Below the pieces are notes generated by a model, which was not told the DNA's origin, did no database searches, and saw nothing but the letters and a program-made list of their open reading frames with translations. Positions 43,533-53,087 of a DNA stretch of 64,000 bases are shown here, piece by piece; the stretch's first letter is position 1, and every line of letters begins with the position of its first letter. Location of the stretch: the NCBI GenBank assembly GCA_965263165.1, contig OZ253584.1:2790001-2854000 (forward strand). Direction: 5' to 3'. A program made the position numbers and the translations under genes. This DNA comes from SAR202-VII-2 sp965263165 (GTDB lineage: Bacteria; Chloroflexota; Dehalococcoidia; Lucifugimonadales; SAR202-VII-2).

Positions 43533-45266
43533 CTAGCCCCGCATCGCCTCGCGCAGCGCAACCGTTGCGGCCTCGTCCACCTGCGCCGGGCTGCCTGCAA
43601 GAGCGACGCCATACACGTCTCGCGCCCGCTCCACCGTGACCTTCTCATTCACAACGTCGTCGAGCACCGCCGCAGGGTCCCTTTGCAGGGGGTCGCCCCA
43701 CCCGCCCCCGCCGCCAACCTGAATACGCACGGACTCCCCGCGCTTCAGGACCCCCCGGAACTTCGAGGTCATGACATGCTCGCCGTCGTTGGCCATCACT
43801 GAGGCCAGCGTCGGCGCGCCGGCCTCCCCGCCGCTAAGGCCGTAGGCAGGGAACTTGTGGCGGTCGATCCGCACGTGCATCGCGGCCTGGTCGGCCCCAA
43901 CGAGCCGGATCTCCCGGACCACCCCCATTCCTCCCCGGTGCTCGCCGGCCCCCTCCGAGCCAGGAACCATGGCGTACTCCTCTATCAGCACCGGCGACTC
44001 CGCTTCCAGGACTTCCACCGGCGTGTTAGAGAAGTTTCCTGTTAGCGAGGACACGTGGTCGATGCCGTCCAACTTTGGCCGCCCGCCCCAGGAACCGAAC
44101 ACCCAGTCCAGCAAGCCAAAGGCCACGCCGCCAGGGTGGTATCCCGCAAGGCTCACGTTCACGTCGCCGGAGATGCCACAGGCGGGCACCCGGTCCGGCA
44201 GCATTTGGGCCAACGCTCCCATCACGGCATCCGACGTGTGCATGGCCGTCAGCGCCCGCGACGCCACCGGCGATGGCGACTGAGCGTAGAGCAGCGTCCC
44301 AGGCTCAACCTTCACCTGCACCGGACGGAAGAACCCGCCGTTGTTGGGTATGTCGGGATCGAGCACACAGCGCAGCGCCGAGTAGACGCACGCCTGCGTG
44401 TAGGAAAGCGTCATGTTGATGGCGCCCCGAGCCGCCGGCGCAGAGCCGGCAAAGTCGGCGATGAGCTCGTCTCCCTGCTTCTTGAGGCTCACCTGAATGG
44501 GAAGCGGGTCCGGGTCCAGCCCATCATCGTCCAAGTAGTCCCGGAAGGTGAACTCCCCGTCCGGCAGGGCGCGGATGGCCTCCCGCGAGCGCATCTCCGT
44601 GTAGTCCAAGAGGTCCCGGAAGTACCATTGAACGGTCTCCAGGCCCTGCTCCTCCACCAGCTTGGCGACGCCCTTCTCCCCCTCCATGACCGCGGCCAAC
44701 TCTGAGTGCAGGTCGCCCAGCACCTTCTCAGGCATTCTGACGTTCTTTTCCAGAATGGCAAAGAGCGTTTCGTTGGCCTTGCCCTTGTCAAACAGCTTGA
44801 GCGGCGGGATGCGAAGGCCCTCCTGGAAGATCTCCGTTGAGCTCGTCGCCAGGCCCCCGGAGGCAATGCCTCCAATGTCTGCGTGATGCATGACAGCGCA
44901 GGAAAAGGCCGTCAACTGCCCCTCGATAAAGACGGGCTTCACCATGTAGATATCCGGAAGGTGCGCCCCGCCGTCGTAGGGGTCATTGAACGCGTATACG
45001 TCGCCGGGGTGCATGTCGCCGTCAAACTCGCGCTTGATCGTCTGCAAGGCGGGGGGCAGGCTGCCGAGCATCAGCGGCAGACACAGCCCCAGTGCAACGA
45101 CCTCGCCATCGGCGTTGCAGATGCCGGTGGAGAAGTCCATCGCCTCCTTGCTCACCGTGGACCGGGCCGTGCGAATCACGGTCACCGCCATCTGGTCCGC
45201 GACCGCGCTGACGGCGTGCTGCATCAGCTCGAAAAGAACCGGGTCCCTACTGACGCCCGTTGTCAT
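43533..45266 (-). CDS. hyuB: Hydantoinase/oxoprolinase subunit B
   Basis: The 577-residue HyuB-family protein has the typical start DPVLFELMQHAVSAVADQM and the segment STGICNADGEVVALG. It also has GDVYAFNDPYDGGAHLPDIYMVKPVF and a C-terminal VQVGGGGGWGDPLQRDP. Together with HyuA it forms ATP-dependent N-methylhydantoinase, oxoprolinase or acetophenone carboxylase-like enzymes. The start overlaps the hyuA stop by 4 bp (ATGA-type), as expected for a two-subunit enzyme. Confidence 0.9.
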   Translation of the reverse strand: MTTGVSRDPVLFELMQHAVSAVADQMAVTVIRTARSTVSKEAMDFSTGICNADGEVVALGLCLPLMLGSLPPALQTIKREFDGDMHPGDVYAFNDPYDGGAHLPDIYMVKPVFIEGQLTAFSCAVMHHADIGGIASGGLATSSTEIFQEGLRIPPLKLFDKGKANETLFAILEKNVRMPEKVLGDLHSELAAVMEGEKGVAKLVEEQGLETVQWYFRDLLDYTEMRSREAIRALPDGEFTFRDYLDDDGLDPDPLPIQVSLKKQGDELIADFAGSAPAARGAINMTLSYTQACVYSALRCVLDPDIPNNGGFFRPVQVKVEPGTLLYAQSPSPVASRALTAMHTSDAVMGALAQMLPDRVPACGISGDVNVSLAGYHPGGVAFGLLDWVFGSWGGRPKLDGIDHVSSLTGNFSNTPVEVLEAESPVLIEEYAMVPGSEGAGEHRGGMGVVREIRLVGADQAAMHVRIDRHKFPAYGLSGGEAGAPTLASVMANDGEHVMTSKFRGVLKRGESVRIQVGGGGGWGDPLQRDPAAVLDDVVNEKVTVERARDVYGVALAGSPAQVDEAATVALREAMRG

Positions 45267-47377
45267 GGTATTCTCCCCAACTCAAGGTTGATATTGCCCC
45301 ATTCGTCCAGCCGAGCGCGGCAGTGCGGAGGCGCCACCGTGGTCGAGTCGTATTCCTCGATGATGAGCGGGCCTTCCTGGAAATGGCTGTCCAGGTCAGG
45401 GCGGTCGATGACCGGGGCGCTGAGCCATCCCATCTCCGGCCCGAAGTAGACCTGCCGCTGATTGGACTGCGGCTGAGAGGGCCGCTCCCCATTCGGCCTG
45501 GCTCCGCCCCTTCCGATGCCGGCCGACTCGCCCCTCAATCCCTCGGCCACAATGCGCAGGTTGATGAACTGAATCGGCTCCCGCGTGGAGCGGTATCCGT
45601 AGGTTGCCTGGTGCTCCTGTTCGAACGCCTCGCGCAGGGCGGCCCAGTCCCCGCTCCCCAGGAAGGCTTCAGGTAGCGGAATGGTCAACTCCGAGTTCTG
45701 GCCCACGTAGCGCATGTCCGAGAGCACCTGAAGCCGCACCCTGTCCCCCGGGTAACCCTCGCTGGCCAAATCATCGTATGCCTTCGCTGACATGCGGCTG
45801 ACGATGTTCTGAAGCTCTGCGGCCTCCGTCCCGTCAACCCTTCGCCAGAAGTTCTGGACGTAGTGGTGCTCCAGGTTGGACAGGAGGAGCCCCACCGAAC
45901 TGAACAACCCGGGCGCCGGCGGCACGACCACCCTCCCCATCCCCATGTCCAATGCCATGTGCGCCGCATGCACCGGGCCGCTGCCTCCGAAGGCAAACAG
46001 AGCGAAGCGTCGGGGGTCCCTGCCCCGCTCGATGGACACCGCGCGCACCGCCCGCGCCATCACCGCGTTGGAGATGCGATGGACTCCATGAGCGGCCTGC
46101 AGCAGGTTGAGTCCGGCGGGGACCGCCACGTGATCGGTGAGCAACCTCCGAGCCGCGTCCGCGTCGATGGGCCAGGCGCCGCCGACCAGATACTCCTGGT
46201 TCAGGTATCCAAGCGCCACGTTGGCGTCCGTGACCGTGGGCTGCGTCCCACCCTGGCCGTAGCACACCGGGCCGGGGCTGGCGCCCGCGCTGCGGGGGCC
46301 CACCTTCAGGATGTTCCCCGCATCCAGCCAGGCAATGCTCCCGCCGCCCGCGCCCACCTCGGCGATGTCAATGGTGGGAACCCTGACCAGGTAGCCGCCT
46401 CCCCTCAGAAGCCGGTGTCCTACGTTCAGACCGGCGCCCACCTCGTATTCGGTGGCCCGCGTAATGTTGCCCTTCTCGATGATGCAGGCCTTGGCCGTGG
46501 TGCCGCCCATGTCGAAGCTCACCAAGTCATCAACCCCAATGACCTGCCCCGTCCGCATCGCCGCCACGGCACCCGCCGCAGGCCCGGACTCGATGATGTA
46601 GACCGGCGCCTCCGACGCCGTCGGCGCACTCACGACACCGCCGTTCGACTGCATGATGAGCAGCGGCCCGGCCACGCCAGCGTCCCTCAGCCGCTCCCCA
46701 AGCATCACGAAGTATTGCTTTATCACCGGTTGAACGTAGGCGTTGACCACAGCGGTGCTGGTCCGCTCGAACTCCTTCAACTCCGGCAAGAGCTCGGAGG
46801 AGACGGTGACCATCAGGCCTGGGAACCGCTCCTTGGCCAGCTGCTCGATACGGCGTTCGTGCTCCGAGTTGGCGTAGGAATTGATGAGGCTGATGGCGAG
46901 GGATTCGATGTCCTGGTCAACCAGGTCGGTCAGAGCCTCATTGATGCTATCGTCGGTGATTGGCCGAATGACCTCCCCGTTGGCGGCCATCCGCTCCTCA
47001 ACCTCTTTCCGAAGATGCCTCGCCACGAGTGGCTGGGGGCGCTCCCAGTCCATGTCGAACAACTTGGGCATCCGAAGGCGGCCAAATTCGAGGACGTCCC
47101 GAAAGCCCTTGGTCGTGATCAAGCCCGTCCTGGCGCCGGAGTGAGTCAGGATTGCATTGGTCGCAACGGTGGTTGCATGGACAACCGCCGCAACCCCACC
47201 GCCCTCGGCCCCCGCTTCAGCCAGCACTTGCTCTATGCCCTCGATCACCGCCGCGCTGTAGTCAGCGGGCGTGGACAGCACCTTGCGCACGCTGATCTGC
47301 CCCTCCGAATCCAGGGCCACGACATCGGTAAAGGTGCCGCCCACGTCGACGCCTATCTGAAGGGTGCGGGGCTCCAT
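45263..47377 (-). CDS. hyuA: Hydantoinase/oxoprolinase subunit A
   Basis: The 704-residue protein has the actin/hexokinase-type ATPase start IGVDVGGTFTDVVAL. Conserved blocks include VVHATTVATNAILTHSGARTGLITT, GGTTAKACIIEKG and the domain ending with FAFGGSGPVHAAHMA. It hydrolyses ATP to drive ring opening of hydantoins, 5-oxoproline or related amides with HyuB. It diverges from the TRAP transporter operon, which may import its substrate. Confidence 0.92.
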   Translation of the reverse strand: MEPRTLQIGVDVGGTFTDVVALDSEGQISVRKVLSTPADYSAAVIEGIEQVLAEAGAEGGGVAAVVHATTVATNAILTHSGARTGLITTKGFRDVLEFGRLRMPKLFDMDWERPQPLVARHLRKEVEERMAANGEVIRPITDDSINEALTDLVDQDIESLAISLINSYANSEHERRIEQLAKERFPGLMVTVSSELLPELKEFERTSTAVVNAYVQPVIKQYFVMLGERLRDAGVAGPLLIMQSNGGVVSAPTASEAPVYIIESGPAAGAVAAMRTGQVIGVDDLVSFDMGGTTAKACIIEKGNITRATEYEVGAGLNVGHRLLRGGGYLVRVPTIDIAEVGAGGGSIAWLDAGNILKVGPRSAGASPGPVCYGQGGTQPTVTDANVALGYLNQEYLVGGAWPIDADAARRLLTDHVAVPAGLNLLQAAHGVHRISNAVMARAVRAVSIERGRDPRRFALFAFGGSGPVHAAHMALDMGMGRVVVPPAPGLFSSVGLLLSNLEHHYVQNFWRRVDGTEAAELQNIVSRMSAKAYDDLASEGYPGDRVRLQVLSDMRYVGQNSELTIPLPEAFLGSGDWAALREAFEQEHQATYGYRSTREPIQFINLRIVAEGLRGESAGIGRGGARPNGERPSQPQSNQRQVYFGPEMGWLSAPVIDRPDLDSHFQEGPLIIEEYDSTTVAPPHCRARLDEWGNINLELGRIP

Positions 47378-47523
47378 GTGTTACTTCCTTAGCCCAGGCG
47401 TGGCAACACCATCGCAGGGCTGGCGATTCCATGAGGAACGGACGACGACGATGGAACAGAATATAGGCGCGTCTGCATCAACGTGTCAAAACACCGGGGG
47501 CCGCCCAGGGTTGTTTTTGACAT

Positions 47524-47552
47524 TTGACATAGGAAGACCGCGCGCCTAGAAT
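47524..47552 (+). promoter_or_regulatory. Promoter of the TRAP transporter operon
   Basis: TTGACA (47524-47529), 17 bp and TAGAAT (47547-47552) form a near-consensus promoter. The expected leader is about 110 nt. A second overlapping TTGACA-like box lies 9 bp upstream. Confidence 0.7.
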
Positions 47553-47669
47553 TCGGAACACGTTGGAGAGTACGGCCCCCAGCGACGAATCGCTAACGTT
47601 CTGGGGTGGACAAGGGTTGGCGTTCCAACATTGGCAGATTCCCTTGATACGAATACATCGGGAGGCCCC

Positions 47670-48725
47670 ATGAAAAGGATACTGACCCTCGTCACGGCTC
47701 TTGTTGCCCTCATGGCCGCCATGGCCTGCGGGGGTGGAAGCGACCCCACCGCCACCAGCCCCGCCGCCACGCCGACCCCGGAGCCTCAGATCATCAACTG
47801 GAAGCTCGGCTCCGTCAGCCCAGAGAGCCACTATATTCTGACAAACATAGCGTGGTGGACTGACCAAGTGAGGGAGCGGACCAACGGCCAGCTCAACATT
47901 GAAATCTTCGCCGGCGGGGCCCTCCCCTACGGCCAGGCCGAATACCTCGACGCCGTCGACCGCGGACTCGTGGAGGCATCCGACGTCTGGGGAGGCTCCA
48001 ACAGCGGCGTGGAGCAGGCGCTGGAGGTCTTGGAGATCCCCGGCCTCGTTCCGCCGGACGTGGACCTCCGCGTTGACGTGGCTAACAAGCTCTTCCAACC
48101 CTACCAGAGCCTTCTGGCCAGCAAGTACGACGTTGAGCTCTACTGGATTCTCCAGTTGGACCCCCGCAACCTCTATATGAAAGACGCGGTCAACAGCCTC
48201 GATGAGTTCCAGGGGTTGAAGATCCGCGCCATGAGCCCGTTGGAAGTGGCGTTCACCGGGAACATGGGCGCCGCCGCAACGCCCATCTCGGCACAGGAGG
48301 TCTACACCGCTCTCCAGCAGGGCCTCGTTGACGGCGTGTGGATCGTCGACTCCGGCACCTACGTCCTCAAGTGGTACGAGGTCGCCAAATACATCATCGA
48401 CATCAGGACCGGCGGCGCCGTCAACTTCCTGTCCATCAACAAGACGGCCTACGACGCCCTTCCGCCCGATGTCAGACAGGTCCTTGTGGACCTTCGCCCG
48501 CAGCTCATGACGCGGGTGTGGAACAGCCTCAGGGAGGACATGGTCACCAGCAGGCAGCGCCTTCTCGACGAGGGCATGGAAGTCATTGCGTGGCCTGAGT
48601 CCGACCTCGCCGAAATCAGCGGGGCCGGCCAACAGGTGTTGGGCAGCTGGTATGAAGACGCTAGCCCCGACGCCAAGGAAATCTTCGACCGCGCCCGAGC
48701 CATTATCAGCGACGCCGGGAACTAG
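47670..48725 (+). CDS. dctP: TRAP transporter substrate-binding protein DctP, lipoprotein type
   Basis: The 351-residue precursor begins MKRILTLVTALVALMAAMAC, a lipoprotein signal with lipobox MAAMAC, then a Thr/Pro linker. The binding domain shows the DctP pattern: WWTDQVRERTNGQLNIEIFAGGALP, the LKIRAMSPLEVAFTGNMGA region with the conserved Arg that binds a carboxylate, and EVYTALQQGLVDGVW. A membrane-anchored receptor suits a cell without an outer membrane. The start is ATG 47670, with GGGAGG upstream. Confidence 0.92.
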   Translation: MKRILTLVTALVALMAAMACGGGSDPTATSPAATPTPEPQIINWKLGSVSPESHYILTNIAWWTDQVRERTNGQLNIEIFAGGALPYGQAEYLDAVDRGLVEASDVWGGSNSGVEQALEVLEIPGLVPPDVDLRVDVANKLFQPYQSLLASKYDVELYWILQLDPRNLYMKDAVNSLDEFQGLKIRAMSPLEVAFTGNMGAAATPISAQEVYTALQQGLVDGVWIVDSGTYVLKWYEVAKYIIDIRTGGAVNFLSINKTAYDALPPDVRQVLVDLRPQLMTRVWNSLREDMVTSRQRLLDEGMEVIAWPESDLAEISGAGQQVLGSWYEDASPDAKEIFDRARAIISDAGN

Positions 48726-48751
48726 GCGCCTCTTCGCGAGGCCTTGGCGCA

Positions 48752-49267
48752 ATGAAGGTTTTTGCTGAGTCCCGGGGCCGCCTGCGCGAGTTGGCGACCT
48801 GGCATGGGGCCATAGACGGCATCAGCGCCATCATGGCGGCAGTGGGAGGGCTTGCCCTCCTACTGCTGCTCGTGATTGTCGCCGCCAGCGTGGCCGCCAG
48901 GTACTTCATCAACAAGCCCCTCATCTTTGTCGACGAGGTCGCCTCGTACCTGATGTTGGGCATCGTCTTCTTGGGCCTGGCCCCCGCGGTCAAGGCTGGC
49001 GGCCACATCCGCGTCGAGGTCCTCGTCAGCCGGCTCTCTGGGCGTACAGCTAGGATCGTCGAGACCGCCGCCCTCGTCGTCGCAATAGTCTTCGGCGTGG
49101 TCTTGCTCTTCTCCGGTCTCGACCTGGTCCAGACGTATCTCGCAAGGGGCACAAGGTCATGGGCGGGTCTGCAGACCCCCCTGGCTATCCCCGCGATGGT
49201 GATTCCCGTCGGAGTCGTCGCGTTCGTACTTCAACTCTTGAAGACGGTGATTCAGCGCTACCGGTAG
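48752..49267 (+). CDS. dctQ: TRAP transporter small permease DctQ
   Basis: The 171-residue protein has four membrane helices (about residues 29-51, 65-85, 105-127 and 146-166) and the DctQ signature RYFINKPLIFVDEVASYLMLGIVFLG. DctQ bridges the binding protein and the large permease. It lies 26 bp after dctP and 80 bp before dctM, so the genes form one operon. Confidence 0.92.
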   Translation: MKVFAESRGRLRELATWHGAIDGISAIMAAVGGLALLLLLVIVAASVAARYFINKPLIFVDEVASYLMLGIVFLGLAPAVKAGGHIRVEVLVSRLSGRTARIVETAALVVAIVFGVVLLFSGLDLVQTYLARGTRSWAGLQTPLAIPAMVIPVGVVAFVLQLLKTVIQRYR

Positions 49268-49347
49268 CGCCTTCCCCCAGCGCAGGCGCCGGACCGGGTC
49301 CGGCGCCCTGCTGAGCTCGGTCGGCGATCCACCGTCCAAAGGCGGCC

Positions 49348-50649
49348 ATGGGAGCATTTGCTCTAGTCATCGCCCTGATGTTGCTCCTCCTCGGCGGGGG
49401 CGTCTTCATCGGCGCGTCCCTCGGACTTTCGGGGTTCATAGGTCTTTGGGACACACTCGGCAGGGAGAAAGCCCTGGCCGTTAGCGGCATCCAAATCTGG
49501 GGCGCCTCCACCAGCTTCGTCCTCATCGCCGTCCCGTTGTTCATCTTCATGGGGGAGATGCTCAACTACAGCGGCATGATCGACCGCATCTACAACAATG
49601 CCTCCAAGCTGATCCGCGGTATGCCCGGAAGCCTCGTCCAATCCAACATCCTGGCGTCCTCCCTATTCGCCGCCTGCTCCGGCTCGAGCATTGCCTCCGC
49701 CGCCACGATTGGAAGCGTTGCCTATCCGAACCTCGCCGCCCGAGGCTTCGACAAACGCCTCGTATTGGGGTCCATCAGCGCTGGGGGAACCCTGGGCATC
49801 CTCATTCCCCCCAGCATCATCATGATCATCTACGGCGCCCTGGCCGAACAGTCCGTGGGGCGGCTGTTCATGGCGGGGTTGTTGCCGGGCGTTCTGCTCG
49901 CCGGCGCCTTCATGGCCTACATAGCCATCCGCAGCACCTGGTTCAAGAAAGGCCTCGCTCAACCCCTCCCCCTAGAACGCGTCTCCCTCAGGGAGCGGCT
50001 GTTCGCCTTCCTCGGCCTCTGGCAGGTCTTTCTCCTGGCGACGGCCATCATGGGCGGCATCTATGGCGGCATCGCCACCCCCACCGAGGTCGCAAGCGTC
50101 GGCGCCGTCCTGGCGATTCTCTTTGCCGCCGGCGCTCGCCGGCTTACCTTTGACACCTTGTGGCGAAGCCTCATCACCACCGTGAGGACGACGGGCACCC
50201 TCCTCATCATCTTCACCGGCGCCAAGATCCTTGGGGCCGCCATTGCCTACTACGACGTGCCCATCATTCTCCGCAACTTCATCGTGGACGCCAACCTCTC
50301 CCCCTTCGCGCTCCTGGCCCTGCTCCTGGCTTTCTACATTGTCATGGGCACGTTGTTCGACGGCCTTTCCATGATGATCGTCACGCTGCCCTTTGTGTTG
50401 CCCCTGTTGAACGCCGCCGGGATTGACCTCATCTGGTTCGGAATCCTCCTCGTCCTAGTCATCGAGGTGGGGCTACTGACCCCGCCCGTTGGCATGAACC
50501 TCTACGTCCTGCAGAGCGCCACCAAGGAGCCCTTGGGCCTGATCACCCGTGGCGCCGTTCCCTTCCTCATACCCATGGCCGTCGTTCTGATCCTGATCGT
50601 CGCCATACCGGACATTGCCCTCTGGCTCCCAAGGTCGATGATTGGATGA
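49348..50649 (+). CDS. dctM: TRAP transporter large permease DctM
   Basis: The 433-residue, about 12-helix DctM protein is the ion-coupled transport channel. It has VPLFIFMGEMLNYSG near helix 2 and QSNILASSLFAACSGSSIASAATIGSVAYP. It also has the helix-loop GGTLGILIPPSIIMIIYGALAEQSVG and a C-terminal LVIEVGLLTPPVGMNLYVLQ. Substrates are organic acids such as C4-dicarboxylates or 2-oxoacids. The operon context with hydantoinase and SDR genes suggests a nitrogen- or acid-containing catabolite. Confidence 0.94.
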   Translation: MGAFALVIALMLLLLGGGVFIGASLGLSGFIGLWDTLGREKALAVSGIQIWGASTSFVLIAVPLFIFMGEMLNYSGMIDRIYNNASKLIRGMPGSLVQSNILASSLFAACSGSSIASAATIGSVAYPNLAARGFDKRLVLGSISAGGTLGILIPPSIIMIIYGALAEQSVGRLFMAGLLPGVLLAGAFMAYIAIRSTWFKKGLAQPLPLERVSLRERLFAFLGLWQVFLLATAIMGGIYGGIATPTEVASVGAVLAILFAAGARRLTFDTLWRSLITTVRTTGTLLIIFTGAKILGAAIAYYDVPIILRNFIVDANLSPFALLALLLAFYIVMGTLFDGLSMMIVTLPFVLPLLNAAGIDLIWFGILLVLVIEVGLLTPPVGMNLYVLQSATKEPLGLITRGAVPFLIPMAVVLILIVAIPDIALWLPRSMIG

Positions 50650-50809
50650 CCTTCGCATCAGCGCTCCCTGCGCGAGGGCCCCAGCGCGGCGTCACGCCTG
50701 CCGCAAGTTGATTCCAACCCTGCGCTTCCCCGATACTGGGGCCCTTCCCCTTGCTCCGCCGGCATGATCGCGGGGCTTGGATCTTCGACTCCCGCCTTCA
50801 GGAGGCGCT

Positions 50810-51604
50810 ATGAACTCGCTGGCTGACAACGTTGCGCTCATTACGGGGGCAGGCTCCGGCATCGGCAGGGCCATAACCCAACGCTTCCTGGAAGAGGGAG
50901 CCTCGGTCGTTGCCTTCGATATCTCGGAGGATCGGCTGGCCTCGCTCCAACAGGAGTTCGGCGCCCGCGTCGCCCCGTTCCGTGGAGATGTCCGCCGCCT
51001 CGACGACAACCGGAAGGCCGTTGAGCTTGCCGTATCCACCTTCGGCGCCCTGGACATCCTCGTGGGAAACGCAGGCGTCTCCGACGGAGGACACCGCCTC
51101 GACGACCTCACAGACCAGGAGGTCGATCAGGGTATGGAGGAGGTGTTCGGCATCAACGTGAAAGGCTATTTGCTGGGGGCAAAGGCCGCCATCCCGGCAT
51201 TGACCCGATCGAAGGGATGCATGATCTTCACCCTCTCCACGTCGTCGTACTACATTGGCGGCGGCGGTCCCATCTACGTGGCGTCCAAACATGCAACCCT
51301 GGGCATCGTGCGTTCACTGGCCAACGAGTTGGCGCCCGCCATTCGCGTAAATGGCGTGGCCCCCTCCGGCACCCAGACCGCCATAACAGCCGCCGCCTCT
51401 CTGAGGCGCGCAACCGCCCCGGATGTGGACAACGAGGGTTTGAGCATAGGAAATCGCGGGCGCAACCTCCTCGACATGACGATTCAGCCTGAGGACCACG
51501 CCGGCGCCTACCTCTTCCTCGCCTCCAAGGAGTCCCGCACGATGACCGGCGCCGTCATCAATAACGACGCAGGCCGCGGGGTGATGCGCGGCATGGTGGA
51601 ATAG
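50810..51604 (+). CDS. Short-chain dehydrogenase/reductase
   Basis: The classical SDR has 264 residues: ALITGAGSGIGRAI (NAD(P) binding), LVGNAGVSDGG (about residues 84-94), then the catalytic Ser in LSTSSYYIGG and the YVASKHATLG Tyr-x3-Lys. The start is ATG 50810 with GGAGG 4 nt upstream. It lies 160 bp downstream of dctM and may be part of the same transcript, oxidising or reducing the imported compound. Confidence 0.87.
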   Translation: MNSLADNVALITGAGSGIGRAITQRFLEEGASVVAFDISEDRLASLQQEFGARVAPFRGDVRRLDDNRKAVELAVSTFGALDILVGNAGVSDGGHRLDDLTDQEVDQGMEEVFGINVKGYLLGAKAAIPALTRSKGCMIFTLSTSSYYIGGGGPIYVASKHATLGIVRSLANELAPAIRVNGVAPSGTQTAITAAASLRRATAPDVDNEGLSIGNRGRNLLDMTIQPEDHAGAYLFLASKESRTMTGAVINNDAGRGVMRGMVE

Positions 51605-51663
51605 GTAGCCCGGCGGCACCTCCCCAGAACGCTGCTCCAAGCGTCAGGCGGGAGAAGGCGCGG

Positions 51664-52033
51664 CCTTTGATTGTATGTTGTTAAGTTTGTCAGCCGGATT
51701 TCGGGGTTTGCAGGCACGGAGCCGTCGCGGAAGCGTCGCGGAGCTGTCGCGGAGCCGTCGCTGAGCCGTCGCTGAGCCGTCGTGGAGCCGTCGCGGATGC
51801 GTCGCTGAACCGGATGGCTCCAAAGAGCTCGTCTCACAACGGCATTCGCTCTGGTCCCACCCTTCCTCGGACGGTTGTGGGGCTGGGGGAACATCCCCCC
51901 GGCCCCCTGCCACAGGGGGATTCTCTGTGGTTAGCCCCCAGTACATACGTTATGCGGCAGGCTCCAAGGAAGAGAAGCGGGCCGGGGGCCCACTTCATGG
52001 CGACACTATAGCACAAATGTCCTTATTTTGCAA
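51664..52033 (-). repeat. Repeat A, copy 4 (full length)
   Basis: The minus-strand promoter is TTGCAA (52028-52033), 17 bp, TATAGT (52005-52010). Core stem halves are at 51963-51972 and 51862-51871. The array (about 51715-51812) holds eight near-perfect 11-bp units of the form GCGACGGCTCC. The tail has CCGAAATCCGGCTG and CAATCAAAGGCC. Beyond it (52034-52288) lies only a repeat B fragment and no gene. Confidence 0.88.
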
Positions 52034-52062
52034 GGGGGTGAGGGAAAGGGGGCATTTCGCGG

Positions 52063-52115
52063 CGGACGCCGTTGTCCCACCTAGCCCACCCTCCAATGTT
52101 TTGGGTACAGGGGGA
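52063..52115. repeat. Repeat B fragment (copy 4)
   Basis: A short stretch resembles the middle of repeat B (CCACCCTCCAATGTTTTGGG and ACAGGGGGAC). As at 25755, it lies immediately beyond the promoter end of a repeat A copy. Confidence 0.5.
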
Positions 52116-52288
52116 CAGCGGGAGAGCGCAGCCTGACCTTGTTGAATTGCAGAGGGGGACGATTCCTCACCTGGCGCCTAGCACAAATTGCAGGAATAGA
52201 CAGAGGGAAGAGGACTTGTCCGCCCCCGCACTTAGGGAAAAGCGAGGAAGGGGAACGTTCATCAACCCCTGCGGCGGGGGCCGGTTCC

Positions 52289-52963
52289 CTACCCCTCGGA
52301 CGGTGATTCCCAGATCCCGTAGCCCACGTTCTTCACCGTATGAATCAGCCTCTCCGCCGAGGCCCCTAGGCGCTGCCGCAGACGGCGAATGTGGACGTCT
52401 ACGGTCCTCTCTCCAACGGACTTCTGGTCCTTCCAGACCGCCGCCAGAAGGTCGGCCCTCCGGAACACCCGTCCGCGGTTCTCCATGAGAAAACGGAGCA
52501 GCCGCATCTCCAAGCGGGCCAATGCCATGGGCGCGCCCCGCACCATCACTCGCTGCGAGTCCATGTCCATCGTTACGTCGCCGACGCTGAGCATCTGTGG
52601 CTCTCCGGACGGGCGTCGTCGCTCCGTCAGTAGGTGCAAACGCGTCTCCAGCTCGGCCGTGGAGCACGGGATGATGAGTATGTCGTCAGCCGGGGCCAGC
52701 TCCGCCCCATCCTCCAGTTCGCGCTGCGTGAGGCAGGCAAGCACCGCCGGCGAGGAGAAATCGTTCCTGTCCTTCAAACCCATGGTTTGTGCGTTGGGAG
52801 CGCCCGGCCTCACGAGGACAATGTCCGGGTGCAGCAGCGCCGAAGCCTCCTCGGAGGCCATGCACCGAGGATCCATGACGGAGACCTTCCCGGCCCCCGC
52901 CAGTGACCCCAAGGCATGGGCCAAGTCGTCCCACGGACCACCAACGAGCCACAGGCGCAGCAT
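52289..52963 (-). CDS. Atypical OmpR-type response regulator
   Basis: The 224-residue protein (from ATG 52963) has a degenerate receiver domain (about residues 1-115) and an intact OmpR/PhoB winged helix (about 130-222). The winged helix carries LARLEMRLLRFLMENRGRVFRRADLL and GERTVDVHIRRLRQRLG with the NVGYGIW wing. The receiver reads HPDIVLVRPGAP where a phospho-accepting Asp normally follows LLV; Arg52 occupies that site, so it is probably not phosphorylated. No histidine kinase is adjacent. Such orphan regulators, for example GlnR types, sense by other means. Confidence 0.8.
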   Translation of the reverse strand: MLRLWLVGGPWDDLAHALGSLAGAGKVSVMDPRCMASEEASALLHPDIVLVRPGAPNAQTMGLKDRNDFSSPAVLACLTQRELEDGAELAPADDILIIPCSTAELETRLHLLTERRRPSGEPQMLSVGDVTMDMDSQRVMVRGAPMALARLEMRLLRFLMENRGRVFRRADLLAAVWKDQKSVGERTVDVHIRRLRQRLGASAERLIHTVKNVGYGIWESPSEG

Positions 52964-53056
52964 CGGACTCAATCCCGGCGCGTGAAGATGTTCTGTCAAA
53001 GATTCCGCCAGCCCGGCGCAGAATGCACAAGCCACCACATCCAGGGTTGCATGGCT

Positions 53057-53087
53057 GTGTTACCCGTTGATTTCCTGCGTGTAACAC
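53057..53087. promoter_or_regulatory. Candidate operator of the atypical regulator
   Basis: A perfect inverted repeat, GTGTTAC (53057-53063) and GTAACAC (53081-53087), is separated by 17 bp. GGTTAAAC and TTGTTAC follow downstream. It lies about 100 bp from the regulator's start, between it and the divergent amidase. Binding is an inference. Confidence 0.4.

Noticed and set aside
45863..47392. A 509-residue frame opposite hyuA
   Set aside because: It is an antisense shadow. hyuA on the other strand has all ATPase motifs.
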